Source: Nemophila menziesii (lineage: Eukaryota; Streptophyta; Magnoliopsida; Boraginales; Hydrophyllaceae). From it: a stretch of DNA of 64,000 nt. A program made the translations under genes and the position numbers. Under the pieces are notes generated by a model, which was not told the DNA's origin, did not search any database, and saw only the letters and a program-made list of their open reading frames with translations. Location of the stretch: the NCBI GenBank assembly GCA_029959085.1, contig JARWIR010000005.1:37875350-37939349 (forward strand), in the 5' to 3' direction. Below, one piece after another: positions 35,091 to 46,487 of this stretch; position 1 is the stretch's first letter; the number at the start of each line of letters is the position of its first letter.

Positions 35091-35172
35091 AATGTATTAA
35101 AAATATATTTTCTTTTAGCGGGAAAAAGCTTCTTCATCTTCACTCTTTCTTCCCTTCGCTTCTTAGTTTAAG

Positions 35173-38100
35173 ATGCTAACCTTAACCTGCGTCATCCTTG
35201 TTTATCCTACACACACTTTCAGAGCTTCAAGATTCAATTTCGCGCGCAAACTCCCAAGCTATACATACAATCCCCTTCGCCCCTGAGGTGCATTACACAA
35301 CATATATATCAGTATAAAATTTCATTTTTCTCCTCATAATTTCTTCTGTGAATGTTTGTAAATTCCACAATTCAAACGTAAACATTTAATCAGTTCAATT
35401 ATGTAATTTGGGTATTTGAGTATTTTAAATAGCTACACGTAAAGCTAGAGGCGTATCAACTAAAAGTTAGAAAACTCCATGGGCATAGAAAACAAAAATT
35501 GGGTTTAATTTACCCTGCAAGAATATGAGTATTTAGTATTCAAAGTTTCAATATCTTTTCCGAATTTTTGAATTATGTTTAACAGAGGCATGTGTTTTTG
35601 GTAGTAATTTCTACAAATGAAAACGTGATTTCGTGTTAAATTAGTGATCATTACTTATTGTAAAATGTAGGTTGATAAAGCAGTGATTGTCCTCAGAGTT
35701 TAGAGTTGTCGATAATTTGGTAGCACACAACTCAGCGCGTGTAGTCAAGGCTTTTCAAAACGTACGTGTTGGATCACATGTAAGTTGCATAATTGATTCG
35801 AAAAAAACAGTGTTATATTTGTAGTAATTTCACTATAGGTCCTTATATTATTTCTGCACCAGCACTTTGGTGGTAATACAGGATACGGTCACGACGAAGC
35901 TGGAGGACGAGAAGCTCTCGATAAAAAATTTGCAGAAATATTTGGTGCTGAATCAGCTATTATGATCACAGGTTTTTACCCTTTTACCCTACAGTAATTT
36001 AGTATCTACATTCATTGCCCAAGTAATAAAAACTATACTTTTCTCCTTTTTTTTAAACAGTTCTTCTCGGGTACACACGTGATAACTTGTGCATTATTTG
36101 ACTTCCTGAGACCAAGCTTTTAGCTATTACGGGCCCACATTACGATACATTTGAAGAAGTTATCAGGATCCGTGACTCTCACAGGTCGGGTTCCTTAAAG
36201 GATTTTGGTATTGATAATCGTGAACTTTCGGTGAGTATGTATTTTATCAAGCCCAAATTTCTGCCTTTTGGTTTTTATTAAAGTTTAATTGCACTCTTAG
36301 TCCCTGTAGTCTATGAAATAGGAGTCCTGTGCTCTAAAAATGTCACGAAAGGTATCTTTTGTGGTTGAGAACTTCAATTTCAGAGACCATAGGAACTAAA
36401 GGTGCAATTAACCATTCTTGTTATTTTTTAGGGGACAATTCAATTGTTTTAGTTAGCGGAAGATGGAGGGCTAGATTGGTAAGGATTGAATAAACCTGTG
36501 AAGGTTCGAGCAAAATTTGCGCTTATTCAAAGATCATGTGGTTATTCATGGCGTAGAAGTTTAAGTGTTAATGAAATTGAGAGAGCTATAAAGATTATTA
36601 AGGTATATCGCGTAATTTTTCGTTTACTGATGAGAAAACTTATTACATATCTTGGGGTAATTATGTTTGGGACTTTGTGAATACAGATACAAAATCTAAA
36701 CTGTTTAGTAATGGTAGATAATTGCTACGGTGAATTTTCGGAAAACATGGAACCTCACATGGTGGTAAGTAAGTAAATGGACAAAGGGGTAAATCTGTAA
36801 TTTTGCAAAGTAATTGAGTAACATGATAATTTAAATGTGAAATAGGGTGCAGGTTTAATAATGGGGAGTTTAATAAAAATCCCAGGTGGGACCATAGCAC
36901 CATGTGGTGGATATATTGCAGGGAAGAAAAAATGGGTTGAAGCTGCAAATTGTCGTCTTTCAGCTCCAGGTCTTGGAATTGATTGTGGGTCCACTCCTGG
37001 TCATGTTATGAGAGCTTTTTTTCAAGGTTTATTTCTCCACAAATGGTTAGGAAGGCTATTAAGGTAAATTGCGTTTCACTCCCTGCATAATATAAGAACC
37101 CACTTGTTTCGTGTAATAATTGGTTTGTTGTTGTACAAGGGAAGCTTACTTATAGCGGAGTTTATGTCTTGTAAAGGATATAAAGTGCAGCTACTCCTCG
37201 TGTTTAAAGGCACGATACTGTACAAGTTTGTTTATATAAAAAAGCCTTTTAGAATTTCTAATTTCAGTGAGTTTAGCCTATTCTTTCGACGAGGACTACT
37301 TTTCTAATTAAACTTGTAATAAATAAATCAATTAAAGTATTCTCTAATTGTTTTTTTTAACCAAGTCTAATGTGATTATGTCTTTTAGGTGCTAATGTGA
37401 GTGACACTAATTTTATTCGAGAATCACAATGAAAATAAATTGAGATGGTTTTTCTTTCTCATATTATTTTGCAAATATAACATTTTTATGTGATTTCTAT
37501 GACTTTTTTGAATCTTTGGGGACTTATGTGTAACTTTTACAAATAGGATTTTAAGCTTGATTACTTGTTTGATTCGAGCTCTTTCTCTATGTATTTATAA
37601 TCAAACTCAAAAAGAACAACATCATTCATTTTAATATGATTTTTCTAACACTTAGTTAATTTGAGAACTTGCATATAACTTTTACAAAAAATTCAAAAAT
37701 ACATGGGTTTAATTTTAACTCAAGGACATTATTAAACATGTAAAATAAACCACATTTAAGTGTATTGGTGCATGTTATTTTTTTTTTCTGTCAAGAATAA
37801 AATATAACCATATGCTTCCGTTTTTGACTCACCAACCTTTATATTAATAAAAATAATTCATATTTTTTTTTTTTGGTCGAAAAAATAATTCATATTAAGA
37901 TTTAACAAATATTCACAAAAAGTCTAACATTTTTTTTCATAGTTTGAATATTAAAATATAAGTAAGATACTATAATATTATATTCACCTTTTGAATTATT
38001 TTATTTATAAGGTATGTGGATTATATTTTAATTACTCCATCTCCTTGTTATTTGAAATAAAAATTAGATTTTTTTTAAATTTACAATTTAATAAAACTTT

Positions 38101-38522
38101 CTATGAAATTAGTATAAAATTTTATGACATATTTTAATCATATATCATTTTTTTTAATTTATTATACAAATAGAACGTTCGAACTAGGATCGATCTTATG
38201 TATTAAAATCCATTTACAAAATTTTATATTATCAATAAGATCCTGAGTATAACTTGGAGGTCTTCTTGCATTCTGTGAGGTTGTACAAAATAGTTCTCAT
38301 GTTGGCTCTTTCACTAAGCCCATTGCAGGCACTACACCTGGGTATGCATCTGAGGTATGTTATGTAGCCACTTTACAGATTTAATTATACTTTAGTCCTT
38401 AATATTAATGAAATCTACACTTGCATTAGGCTATTTTTGCTGATGAAACCTTCATCAATGGAAGTACAAGTGAATTTTCTTGTAGCGGACCATTGTGAGA
38501 GCCCTTTGCTGTTTATTGTCAG
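35173..38522 (+). pseudogene. methionine gamma-lyase-like (aluminium-resistance family) pseudogene, copy 1
   Basis: Exon-like blocks in family order include 35863-35971 (GYGHDEAGGREALD), 36061-36230 (DSHRSGSLKDFGID), 36450-36602 (ALIQRSCGYSWRRSLSVNE), 36687-36764 (CLVMVDNCYGEF), 36846-37063 (GSLIKIPGGTIAPCGGY), about 38257-38354 (VGSFTKPIAGTTPGYASE) and 38430-38522. Intact relatives are PLP enzymes of the Cys/Met metabolism fold; the SLIK lysine that would hold PLP is still there. Lesions: frameshifts at the exon 2 start, the exon 3 end, in exon 4 (about 8 bp lost) and at the exon 7 end, TAA for a Glu codon in exon 5, and TGA for Arg in the last block. The terminal exon was not found. It starts MLTLTC in a transit-peptide-like stretch. 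A tandem copy follows at 40186. Confidence 0.82.
37850..37896 (-). repeat. mini poly(A) insertion flanked by a 16-bp direct repeat
   Basis: The repeat aaaaataattcatatt occurs at 37850-37865 and 37881-37896 around a 15-bp insert of T residues plus ggtcga. On the minus strand it is a TCGACC stub followed by poly(A). It lies in the large last intron of the lyase pseudogene. Confidence 0.65.
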
Positions 38523-39033
38523 GTACATGATCTTTGATAATTTGCCAAATGGTCCACTATCTTTGGAGTCTATGCTCAATAAAGTTTTTAACTTGTTATA
38601 TGAGGGGTTTGTTGGGTAAAGAGGTCAAAGAAGAGGGATCTCTATGGTAAATTTTACCCTTGAATTAATATATATACTTGAAATTGTTAGTCTCGGGATT
38701 CCAATTTCGTTAGAATATTAAATGTGCAGGGAGTAATGATATTTGTCACCCTTTTTGTATCACCCTTTTATCACCTCCTACGTTATAGAGCGACATATTT
38801 TACTAATTTTAGGTGTATTTTTTTATCATATATTTGAGGTCAAACGTCGATAAGAATAAACTTACAAAACTTCTTACGAAGTGCTCAAATAATGCTCACG
38901 TAAATTATCAACCGCTATATCTAGTAATCGGCCGCCATAATCAATCTAGGGACCTACATACTGCATTGGTTCAACAGTTGACTCTATTTTTATGGTTGCC
39001 AACTAATTCGTATAAAAGTTTTCTCCAAGGTAG
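38523..39033. other. spacer 3' of lyase pseudogene 1
   Basis: No gene or defined repeat. The missing last exon of the lyase family (GGTHWTQW-type) would be expected near 38730, where only a plausible acceptor (tgtgcag) followed by unrelated sequence is seen. Confidence 0.4.
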
Positions 39034-39047
39034 ACATGAACTACCTT

Positions 39048-39162
39048 TTTTTTGTTTACATAGGAGAGTCACTTTGGACTCGTAGTCATTGACTCGGTTC
39101 GAACCTGTACCACTAGATTGGCTGACCAAGGCTCTGGCCAGTGAGCTAATCCCAGCTGGTTA
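39048..39162 (-). mobile_element. short tRNA-derived SINE with perfect 14-bp TSD
   Basis: The repeat acatgaactacctt flanks it at 39034-39047 and 39163-39176. On the minus strand: GGGATTAGCTCACTGG (A-box-like), GGTTCGAACC (B box), then the family body (GTCCAAAGTGACTCTCC, TATGTAAAC) and an A tail. Same family as 5339-5447. At about 115 bp it is near the lower size limit for SINEs. Confidence 0.88.
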
Positions 39163-39324
39163 ACATGAACTACCTTGAAGGTTTAGATTCTATGTAAAAT
39201 ACTACGGGGTTCTTGCCAATACTTATTCAACCAGTTTCTAAAGCTACGCCAACCTTTCACTAGCACTAGCACGTGTTATTTCCATCAAATCAATCTCAAT
39301 GCATAAATAAGAGAAATCACGTTC

Positions 39325-39594
39325 CTTTTTTTTTTCGATGTATGGGTGTCCGGGCCAGCTTATGCGCACCACGACTAATCCCATAGGAAATATACACGCC
39401 TCCTCATGCATACTCCCACTTAATCAGAACTAGGTTACCCATGTTCAGGGAGGAGACTCGAACCATGCACCCCTTGCTTACCCCCTTTAAGGGCTCAAGA
39501 AATAACACGGCTGAGGGAATTCGAACCCTGTACCTCCTAGTTGAGAGACAGGGTCCTGACCACTGAGCTAGTCCCCGTGGTTTCTTTGCCCCCA
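39325..39594 (-). mobile_element. second SINE type, about 250 bp with tRNA-like head
   Basis: On the minus strand a head reads GACTAGCTCAGTGGTCAGGA (A box) and GGGTTCGAATTC (B box). A body with a second GGTTCGAGTC follows, then AGCTGGCCCGGACACCC and an A10 tail. From memory, the CACGACTAATCCCA/CCCGGACACC part resembles a conserved domain shared by many angiosperm SINEs; that needs alignment. No clear TSD. A frame of about 63 codons across it is spurious. Confidence 0.7.
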
Positions 39595-40185
39595 TAGTTC
39601 GTAGTGTAGTGCAAAACTCAAATTTTAAAGATTGTCCATTACAATAAGATCCAACAAAACCACCTAAATATCTATCCTATGTATGTGTCCCTGACTAGGC
39701 TACAAATATTTGTCTCGTTCAATAGACCTCATTTGACAATTTTAATAATATATAAATCTATTTTTTGTAATACGGTGAGATACATAAAATTAATAAAACT
39801 TTAAAATCTGATTTTTTTTTTTACAAGAGATAATGTATCTAATGATATGTTAGTTGGATAAATGAGTATTCATCATTTTAATTTGAACAACTTGATATTC
39901 AATATTTTAACTTTGATATAATCGTTGGTGTCCACCGTTAATTCAGTCCCAAAATTTTAGGTATTTCGTTTTTTTTTTCCATTTCTTTCTTAATCTGTCA
40001 TATAAATATTTAATATGAAATAAAGTGGACAGGAAATAAAATATTGAATATCTTTGGACAAATTAAAAATTTATGATTTTATTTGGAACGGTCCGTTGTT
40101 TCCTAATACAAGGAAAGTTTTACCAATTTTTAGCGGGAAATAGCTTGTTTATTTCACTCTCTCTTCGCTGCGCATCGTAGTAGAA
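39595..40185. other. spacer upstream of lyase pseudogene 2
   Basis: Mostly unrecognised AT-rich DNA. From about 40130 (ttttagcggga) it matches the region just upstream of copy 1 (about 35115), so the tandem duplication includes some 5' flank. Confidence 0.5.
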
Positions 40186-41523
40186 GATGCTAACCTTATC
40201 CTGGCCATTCCCGCTTATCCTTTACACACTATCAGAGTTTGAAGATCCAATTTTGCTATCCGCGAAGACTCTCAAGCTACACGTATAAGCCCTCCGTCCT
40301 GAGATGCATTACACAACTTATATATCAACATAAAATTTCATTTTTCTCCTCATAATCATTCAGTGAATCTTTGTAAATTCCGCACTTTGGAAATATTTAA
40401 TCAGTTCAATTATGTTATTTGGGTATTTGAGTAAATTAAATAGCTACACGTAGAGTCTGGAGGCATATCAGCTAAGTGTTAGAAAACTCCACGTGCATAG
40501 AAAAAAAATTGGGGGCTAATTCCACCCCTGCAAGAATATGCGCATTTAGAGTTCAAGGGTTTAATCACTTATCAAATTTTTGAAATATGTTTAATAAAGG
40601 TAGGTAATTTTTATAGTAATTTCTACAAATGAAAACGTAATTTCGTGTTTAATTAGTGATGTTTACTTAATTCTTTATTCTCAGAGTTGAGAGCTGTCGA
40701 TAATTGGTGCACACAACTCAGCGCATGTTCTCAAGGCTAATCAAAACGTACGTGTTGATCACATGTAAGTTTCATAATTGCTTTGAAAAAACAGTGTTAT
40801 ATTTGTAGTTAATTGCACTATAGGTCCTTGTATTATTTCTACACCGGCATTTTGGTGGTAGTACATGATATGGTCATGATGAAGCTGGAGGACGAGAAGC
40901 TCTCGATCAAATTTTCGCAGAAATATTCGGCGCTGAATCAGCTATTTGTTAGATCACAGGTTTTTACCATTTTACCCTTCAATAATCTAGTATCTACCTT
41001 CATTACCCAAGTAATAAAAACTATAATTTGTTTTAAACAGTTCTTCTCGGGTACACACGCGATAACTTGTGCATTATTTGCCTTCCTGAGACCAAGAGAT
41101 GAGTTTTTAGCTATTGCTGGCCCACCTTGCGATACATTAGTAGAGGTTATCAGGATCCGTGACTCTCACAGGTCGGGTTATTTAAAGGATTTTGGTATTG
41201 ATTATCGTGAACTTCAGTAAGTTTGTGTCTATTTAGCTCATATTTCTCTTTCTTAGCTTTCTCGTTAGGGTTAATTGCACCTTTAGTCTATGTAGTCTTC
41301 AAAATAGGAGTCTTATACTCTAAAAATGTCACGTAAGGTTCCTTTTATGGATTTTTTAGAGCAGAGGGACTAGAGGACTGCTATTTTGGAGAACACGGGG
41401 CTAGAGGTGTAATTAATTCTTTTTTATATTTTAGGGGATGCTTTAATTGTTTTAGTTAGGGGAAGATGGAGGACTAGATTGGGAAGGATTCAAAAAAGTT
41501 GTGAAGGTTTGAACAAAATGTGC
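40186..41523 (+). pseudogene. methionine gamma-lyase-like pseudogene, copy 2, truncated
   Basis: It repeats the first exons of copy 1 in the same order: MLTLSW start, the EL-RAVDN block, GGREALDQIFAEIFGAES, then SGTHAITCALFAFLRP and DSHRSGYLKDFGIDYREL, then the start of exon 5 (GGLDWEGF). Lesions include 1-bp losses in exon 2, TGA in exon 3 (GGST-stop-YGHDE), and a 1-bp insertion at the exon 3 end. Exon 4 is better preserved than in copy 1, retaining RPRDEFLAIAG. Exon 5 is cut at 41523 by the copia element, and the rest of the gene is not found after it. Confidence 0.82.
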
Positions 41524-41961
41524 TCTTGGAATACAAATGCTGAACTAGAAAAGAATCAAGTAAATAAAATAACTTTGAAGCAACTTGAAGGATTAAAGAG
41601 CAATATTTAATAGAAGGAGTTTGTTACAGAATTAGTTAGAATAAAACAGCTCAGCTGTAATGTACACACTATATAGATACATTGTATTTGTATTCTAATT
41701 AATCAATAAGAAAACTATTCTTTGCTCTCTATCTAAACTACAATTCTTCTTCTTCTTCTTCTTCTTCTTCTTCTTCTTCTTCTTCTTCTTCTTCTTCTTC
41801 TTCTTCTTCTTCTTCTTCTTCTTCTTCTTCTTCTTCTTCTTCTTCTTCTTCTTCTTCTTCTTCTTCTTCTTCTTCTTCTTCTTCTTCTTCTTCTTCTTCT
41901 TCTTCTTCTTCTTCTTCTTCTTGAAGCTTATCAATGGCTTCTCTATTCGTCTTTCTTTACA
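41524..41961 (+). repeat. copia 5' LTR
   Basis: It begins TCTTGG (expected TG start changed to TC in both LTRs) and ends TTTACA. The next bases, tgataccagatg, resemble a degenerate initiator-Met-type primer binding site. About 180 bp of its 438 bp is a TTC microsatellite. Confidence 0.7.
41744..41922. repeat. (TTC)n microsatellite, about 60 units
   Basis: Uninterrupted TTC repeat inside the copia 5' LTR, about 90 bp upstream of the gag start. On the other strand it gives a spurious poly-lysine frame. Confidence 0.98.
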
Positions 41962-42015
41962 TGATACCAGATGTGATATAATCAAGTCTTCCGCACCTCT
42001 CTTCTACTCTTTATC

Positions 42016-45000
42016 ATGACTACTTTTTCACTTACATGGGATTTTTCAAGCCCATACTATCTTCATCCTAGTGAAAGTACTGGAATCTTCTTAGTCTCCG
42101 AGGTTTTAACCGGCGACAACTATCTTTCCTGGACCAGAGCAATTGAGATTGCTCTCTCAGTCAAGAACAAATTGGGCTTCATCAATGGTGACATTAATCA
42201 ACCTTCTCTCACAGATTTGGTAATCTTCTCGGCTTGGAATAGAGCCAACAATCTGGTATTATCTTGGCTCTTAAACTCCATCTCAAAAGAGATTAGAGGA
42301 AGTTTGTTATATGTTAAATCTGCTTTTGATCTTTATAGTGAACTGAAAACACGCTTCCGTAAGAGTAATGGCACATGCGTTTTTCATTTAGAAATATCTT
42401 TGAGTTCCATCTCTCAAAATACTAGCTCCATTTCTGAATTCTTTGCGAAATTCAAGACCTTTTGGGATGAATATATACATTTTCGACCTATGCCTAGTTG
42501 CTCATGTGGTCATATGAATCTTTTCTCCTGTAAATTTTTTGAAACATTGATAGAAAGACAACAACACAATTTTGTAATCAAGTTCTTAATAGGCCTTAAT
42601 GATTCTTACTCGGTTGTTAGGAGTCAAATCCTGCTGATGAACCCTTTACCTAACATAAATTCACTCTTTGCTACGTTAATCCAAGAAGAAAGTCAAAGGC
42701 TACTTACTAATTCTGCACTAGTTACACTTGTACATGCTTTTTATGCAAAGAATATGCATAGAAACAATGCTTACTCTAAAAGAAAGAAAGTAGTTTGTAC
42801 TCACTACGGTTACAATGGTCATAATATTGACACCTGCTTCCAAATCCATGGATACCCTGTTGGTTGGGAGGGTCCTAAAGGAAAGCGAGTATATACCAAC
42901 AATCAAAGGCCTTACAATGCTAAAGCACACTATGCTATGACACAAGAATCTACCTCTCAAGATTTCAACAATCAAGAATCAAATTCATTGAGTCTGAGTG
43001 ATTTAACAACTAAAGACATTGGAAAACTCATGGAATTAGCTCATGAATCCTCTTCTAATACACCTACATCTTCATCTGCAGTTCATCAAATAGCTACACA
43101 CGAAGGTACTTCTAACTCAGATTTTTGGATTATAGACACATGTGCTACTGATCACCTTATATATAATCACTCCTTTTACAGTAGTAATACTAGTATGGTT
43201 AACATTCCTGTAACTCTGCCTAATGGTGATATAATATCTGCTACTCACAAAGGTAGTATATGTATCAATCAACATATAACCTTGTATAATGTTCTGTGCA
43301 TCCCTATCCTCAAATATAATATACTTTCAGTCTCAAAGCTTACAAAAGATTCAGCTGTTTCAGTTGTATTTTTCCCTTCTTATTGTATGTTACATAACCA
43401 TCATTCCAAGAAGATGATTGGGATTTCTTATGAGTTTCCTGGCTTATATTACTTGAAGCCTCAAACTATTTCAAGAACTGTATTCACTGCTACTGGAAGT
43501 TTTGACTTGTGGTATTCAAGGCTTGGGCATCCTTCAAAAGCCAAGATTGTTGCTCTCAAAGCCTTAGATTCTTCAATTAGTTTATCTAATTCTACTGTTT
43601 GTGATTCCTGTCACTTTGCTAAACAAAAAGGCTTATTTTTACTATTTCTCAGAGTTGTACAACTTCTTGTTTTGAATTGGTTCATTGTGATATATGGGGA
43701 CCTTTCAAACAAGAATTTCATTCTAGACACAAATATTTCATAACTATTGTGGATGATTTTTGTAGGGGTACATGGATCTATCTAATGAAAAATGAATCAG
43801 AAGTTCATTGTCACTTACTTAGTTTTTATCAGCTGATCCTTACATAGTTCAATACTAAAATCAAGACTATTAGATCAGATAATGGTCATGAGTTCACCTT
43901 ATTACAGTTTTATTCACAATATGGTATAATTCATTAGACAAGTTGTGTAAAGACACCTCAACAAAATGGATTAGTTGAAAGAAAACATCAACATTTACTT
44001 ACTACTGCTAGAGCTTTGATGTTTCAAGCTAATCTTTCTCTTCAGTTTTGGTCTGAGTCTATCTTAACATCTGCACATTTGATTAATAGACTTCCTATAC
44101 CTCTTCTTAATAATCTATCTCCATGTCATATTTTGTACAGCAAACCTCCAAATCTCAGTCATTTGTGAGTTTTTGGTTGCCTTTGCTATTCTGCTACCTT
44201 ACAAAATAATAGATCCAAGTTTGATCCAAGAGCTACCAAGTGTATTTTTTTAAGCTACCTAATTGCTACTAAAGGATACAAGCTCCTTGACGTTTCTACT
44301 AATACTATTTTAATCTCCAGAAATGTAATATTTCATGAAACTTCTTTTCCCTTTTCAAATACTACACCACCTACTAAAATACACACACTTCTTTTCCCTC
44401 CTTCATCAACTCCCTACTCAGAACCTATATCAAAACCTTCCTCTACTACATCTACTTCAACTCAATCTGTTTCAGATAACCCACCACCTAAAAATACCAG
44501 AAATAGACACCCTCCTACTTACCTCAAAGATTACATTTGTCACTCCACTTCTTTTTGCAACTCAGCAAATGAAAACTCACCTCCAAATCACACCCCATAT
44601 CCCATAACTGAGTTTTTAAGCACTGATAGACTCTCTCCATCCTATACATCTTTTATCTCATCCATTACTACTATGACTGAACCCAAAACATACAAACAAG
44701 CTTCCTCATCTCCGGATTGGATGTTAGCTATACAACATGAACTATCAGCTCTACAAGCCAACAACACATGGAAAATTGGTCCCCTACCTACAAATATCTC
44801 TCCTATATGTTGTAAGTGGGTTTCTAAACTCAAATATAAAGCTGATGGTTCTTTAGAAAGACACAAAGCTCGGCTTGTTGCAAAAGGATATAACCAGCAG
44901 GAAGGATTGGATTTCTTTGATACATTCTCTCCTGTTGCTAATTTGGTTTCAATACGCCTTATTGTTTCTCTTGACTTTATACATAAGTGGAACTTACATC

Positions 45001-46150
45001 AACTAGATGTAAACAACGCCTTTTTACATGGGGAGTTACATGAAGATGTTTATATGTCTATTCCTCAAGGCCTTGAAGCTCCTCCTAATTCTGTATGCAA
45101 GTTAATCAAAAGCTTGTATGGTCTAAAAAAATCTTCACGACAATGGTTTGCTAAACTCTCCAATTCCTTACTCTCTTATGGATTCAAACACTATGATAGT
45201 GATGTTAGTTTGTTTATAAAGCAAGATTCATCCTCTTTTATCGCACTGCTAGTATATGTTGATGATATCATACTTGCTAGCAACTCTCTTGATGAAAGTC
45301 AGAAACTCAAGACTATTATTCATGATGAATTTACTATCAAAGACTTAGGAGAGCTCAAGTATTTTTTAGGAATTGAAGTTGCTCGTAATAAAAATGGAAT
45401 TTCGTCATGCCAACGCAAATACGCTCTTGACATCCTTAATGAGTGTGGCCTTATTAACTCTAAACCAGTTGCTTTTCCCATGGAATCAACTCTAAAATTA
45501 TGTCAAGATGATGCAACATTGATGGACAATACATCATCATATCGACGTTTAATTAGGCGCCTCCTTTACTTGACAATTACTTGTCCTGACTTATCTTATT
45601 CAGTAAATTGTCTTAGCCATTTTCTTTATAAACCTACTATTGATCATTGGAATGCTGCTCAACATGTTCTTAGATACATCAAAGCAACTCCAGGTCAAGG
45701 TATATTCTTCTCCTCTTCATCAAAAGTAAAGATTAAGGCTTTTTGTGATAGTGACTAGGCTGGTTGCCTTGATACACGACGCAGTATTACTGGTTTTTGT
45801 ATATTTCTTGGTGACTCACTTATTTCGTGGAAGAGTAGAAAGCAATCCACGGTAAGCAAGTCATCAGCTGAAGTGGAGTATAGGGTTTTAGCTGCTACAA
45901 CTTGCGAAATACAATGGATTTTATATGCTTAACAAGATTATGGGCTACCTCATTCTTTTCCTGCGCTTGTTTACTCGGATAGCAAGTCAGCTATTGCTAT
46001 GTCAACAAATCCTGTTCAACATGAAAGGACCAAACATGTTGACATTGACTGCAAAATAACTTGAGAAAAGCTACAAACCTGAATCATTAAGTTGATTTAT
46101 ATTTCCTCATCCTTACAACTTGCAGATATGTTTACCAATCCTCTTGGTTC
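42016..46150 (+). pseudogene. copia gag-pol polyprotein, broken
   Basis: An open stretch at 42016-43743 holds gag (GDNYLSWTRAIEIAL), a zinc knuckle with its second Cys changed to Tyr (CTHYGYNGHNIDTC), a protease whose active site reads DTCAT instead of DTGAT, and the GAG-pre-integrase block (YSRLGHPSKAKI). A frameshift near 43640 leads into the integrase (FITIVDDFCRG, TIRSDNGHEF, TPQQNGLVERKH) with three stops by 44170. RT is open at 44673-45758 (WVSKLKYKADGS, QLDVNNAFLHGEL, YVDDI). A TAG at 45756 and further stops interrupt RNase H ([30 protein letters not shown]). Confidence 0.9.
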
Positions 46151-46283
46151 TATTCCATTTCACAATAATATCTCCAAGTTGAACATTATTAATATACATG
46201 TTCCACTTGTGGGGGGATCTTGGAATACAAATGTTGAACTAGAATAGAAGCAAGTAAACAAAATAACTTTGAAGCAACTTGAA

Positions 46284-46487
46284 GGACTAAAGAGCTATAT
46301 TCAATAGAAGGAGTTTGTTACATAGATTATAGTCCACCTTCAAGTGATTAAGTCTATTTATACCCAATTGGCCATAGATTTAATTGGACTAAAGAGCTAT
46401 ATTCAATAGAAGGAGTTTGTTACATAGATTATAGTCCACCTTCAAGTGATTAAGTCTATTTATACCCAATTGGCCATAGATTTAATT
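46284..46487. repeat. perfect 102-bp tandem duplication across a copia-gypsy junction
   Basis: Units 46284-46385 and 46386-46487 are identical by eye. Each contains about 40 bp of copia LTR (ggactaaagagctatattc) fused to gypsy LTR sequence (attatagtccacc). Confidence 0.95.

Larger units (their letters stand above)
41524..46322 (+). mobile_element. Ty1-copia retrotransposon, dead, 3' LTR truncated
   Basis: The 5' LTR (41524-41961) and the 3' LTR start (46218 onward) both begin TCTTGGAATACAAATG. Between them lies a gag-pol region in copia order (protease, integrase, RT, RNase H). A purine tract, gtgggggga, precedes the 3' LTR. Insertion is inside exon 5 of lyase pseudogene 2. After about 105 bp the 3' LTR stops at gtttgttaca and passes directly into a gypsy LTR, so the right end and TSD are lost. 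Confidence 0.88.

Noticed and set aside
39048..39162. Possible tRNA-like gene
   Set aside because: Perfect 14-bp target-site duplication and A tail show it is a SINE.
39520..39590. A possible tRNA gene with A and B boxes on the minus strand
   Set aside because: The boxes continue into a SINE body and poly(A) tail, and a full cloverleaf with acceptor stem was not evident.
41695..41985. Poly-lysine open frame on the minus strand
   Set aside because: It is the reverse reading of the TTC microsatellite in the copia LTR.
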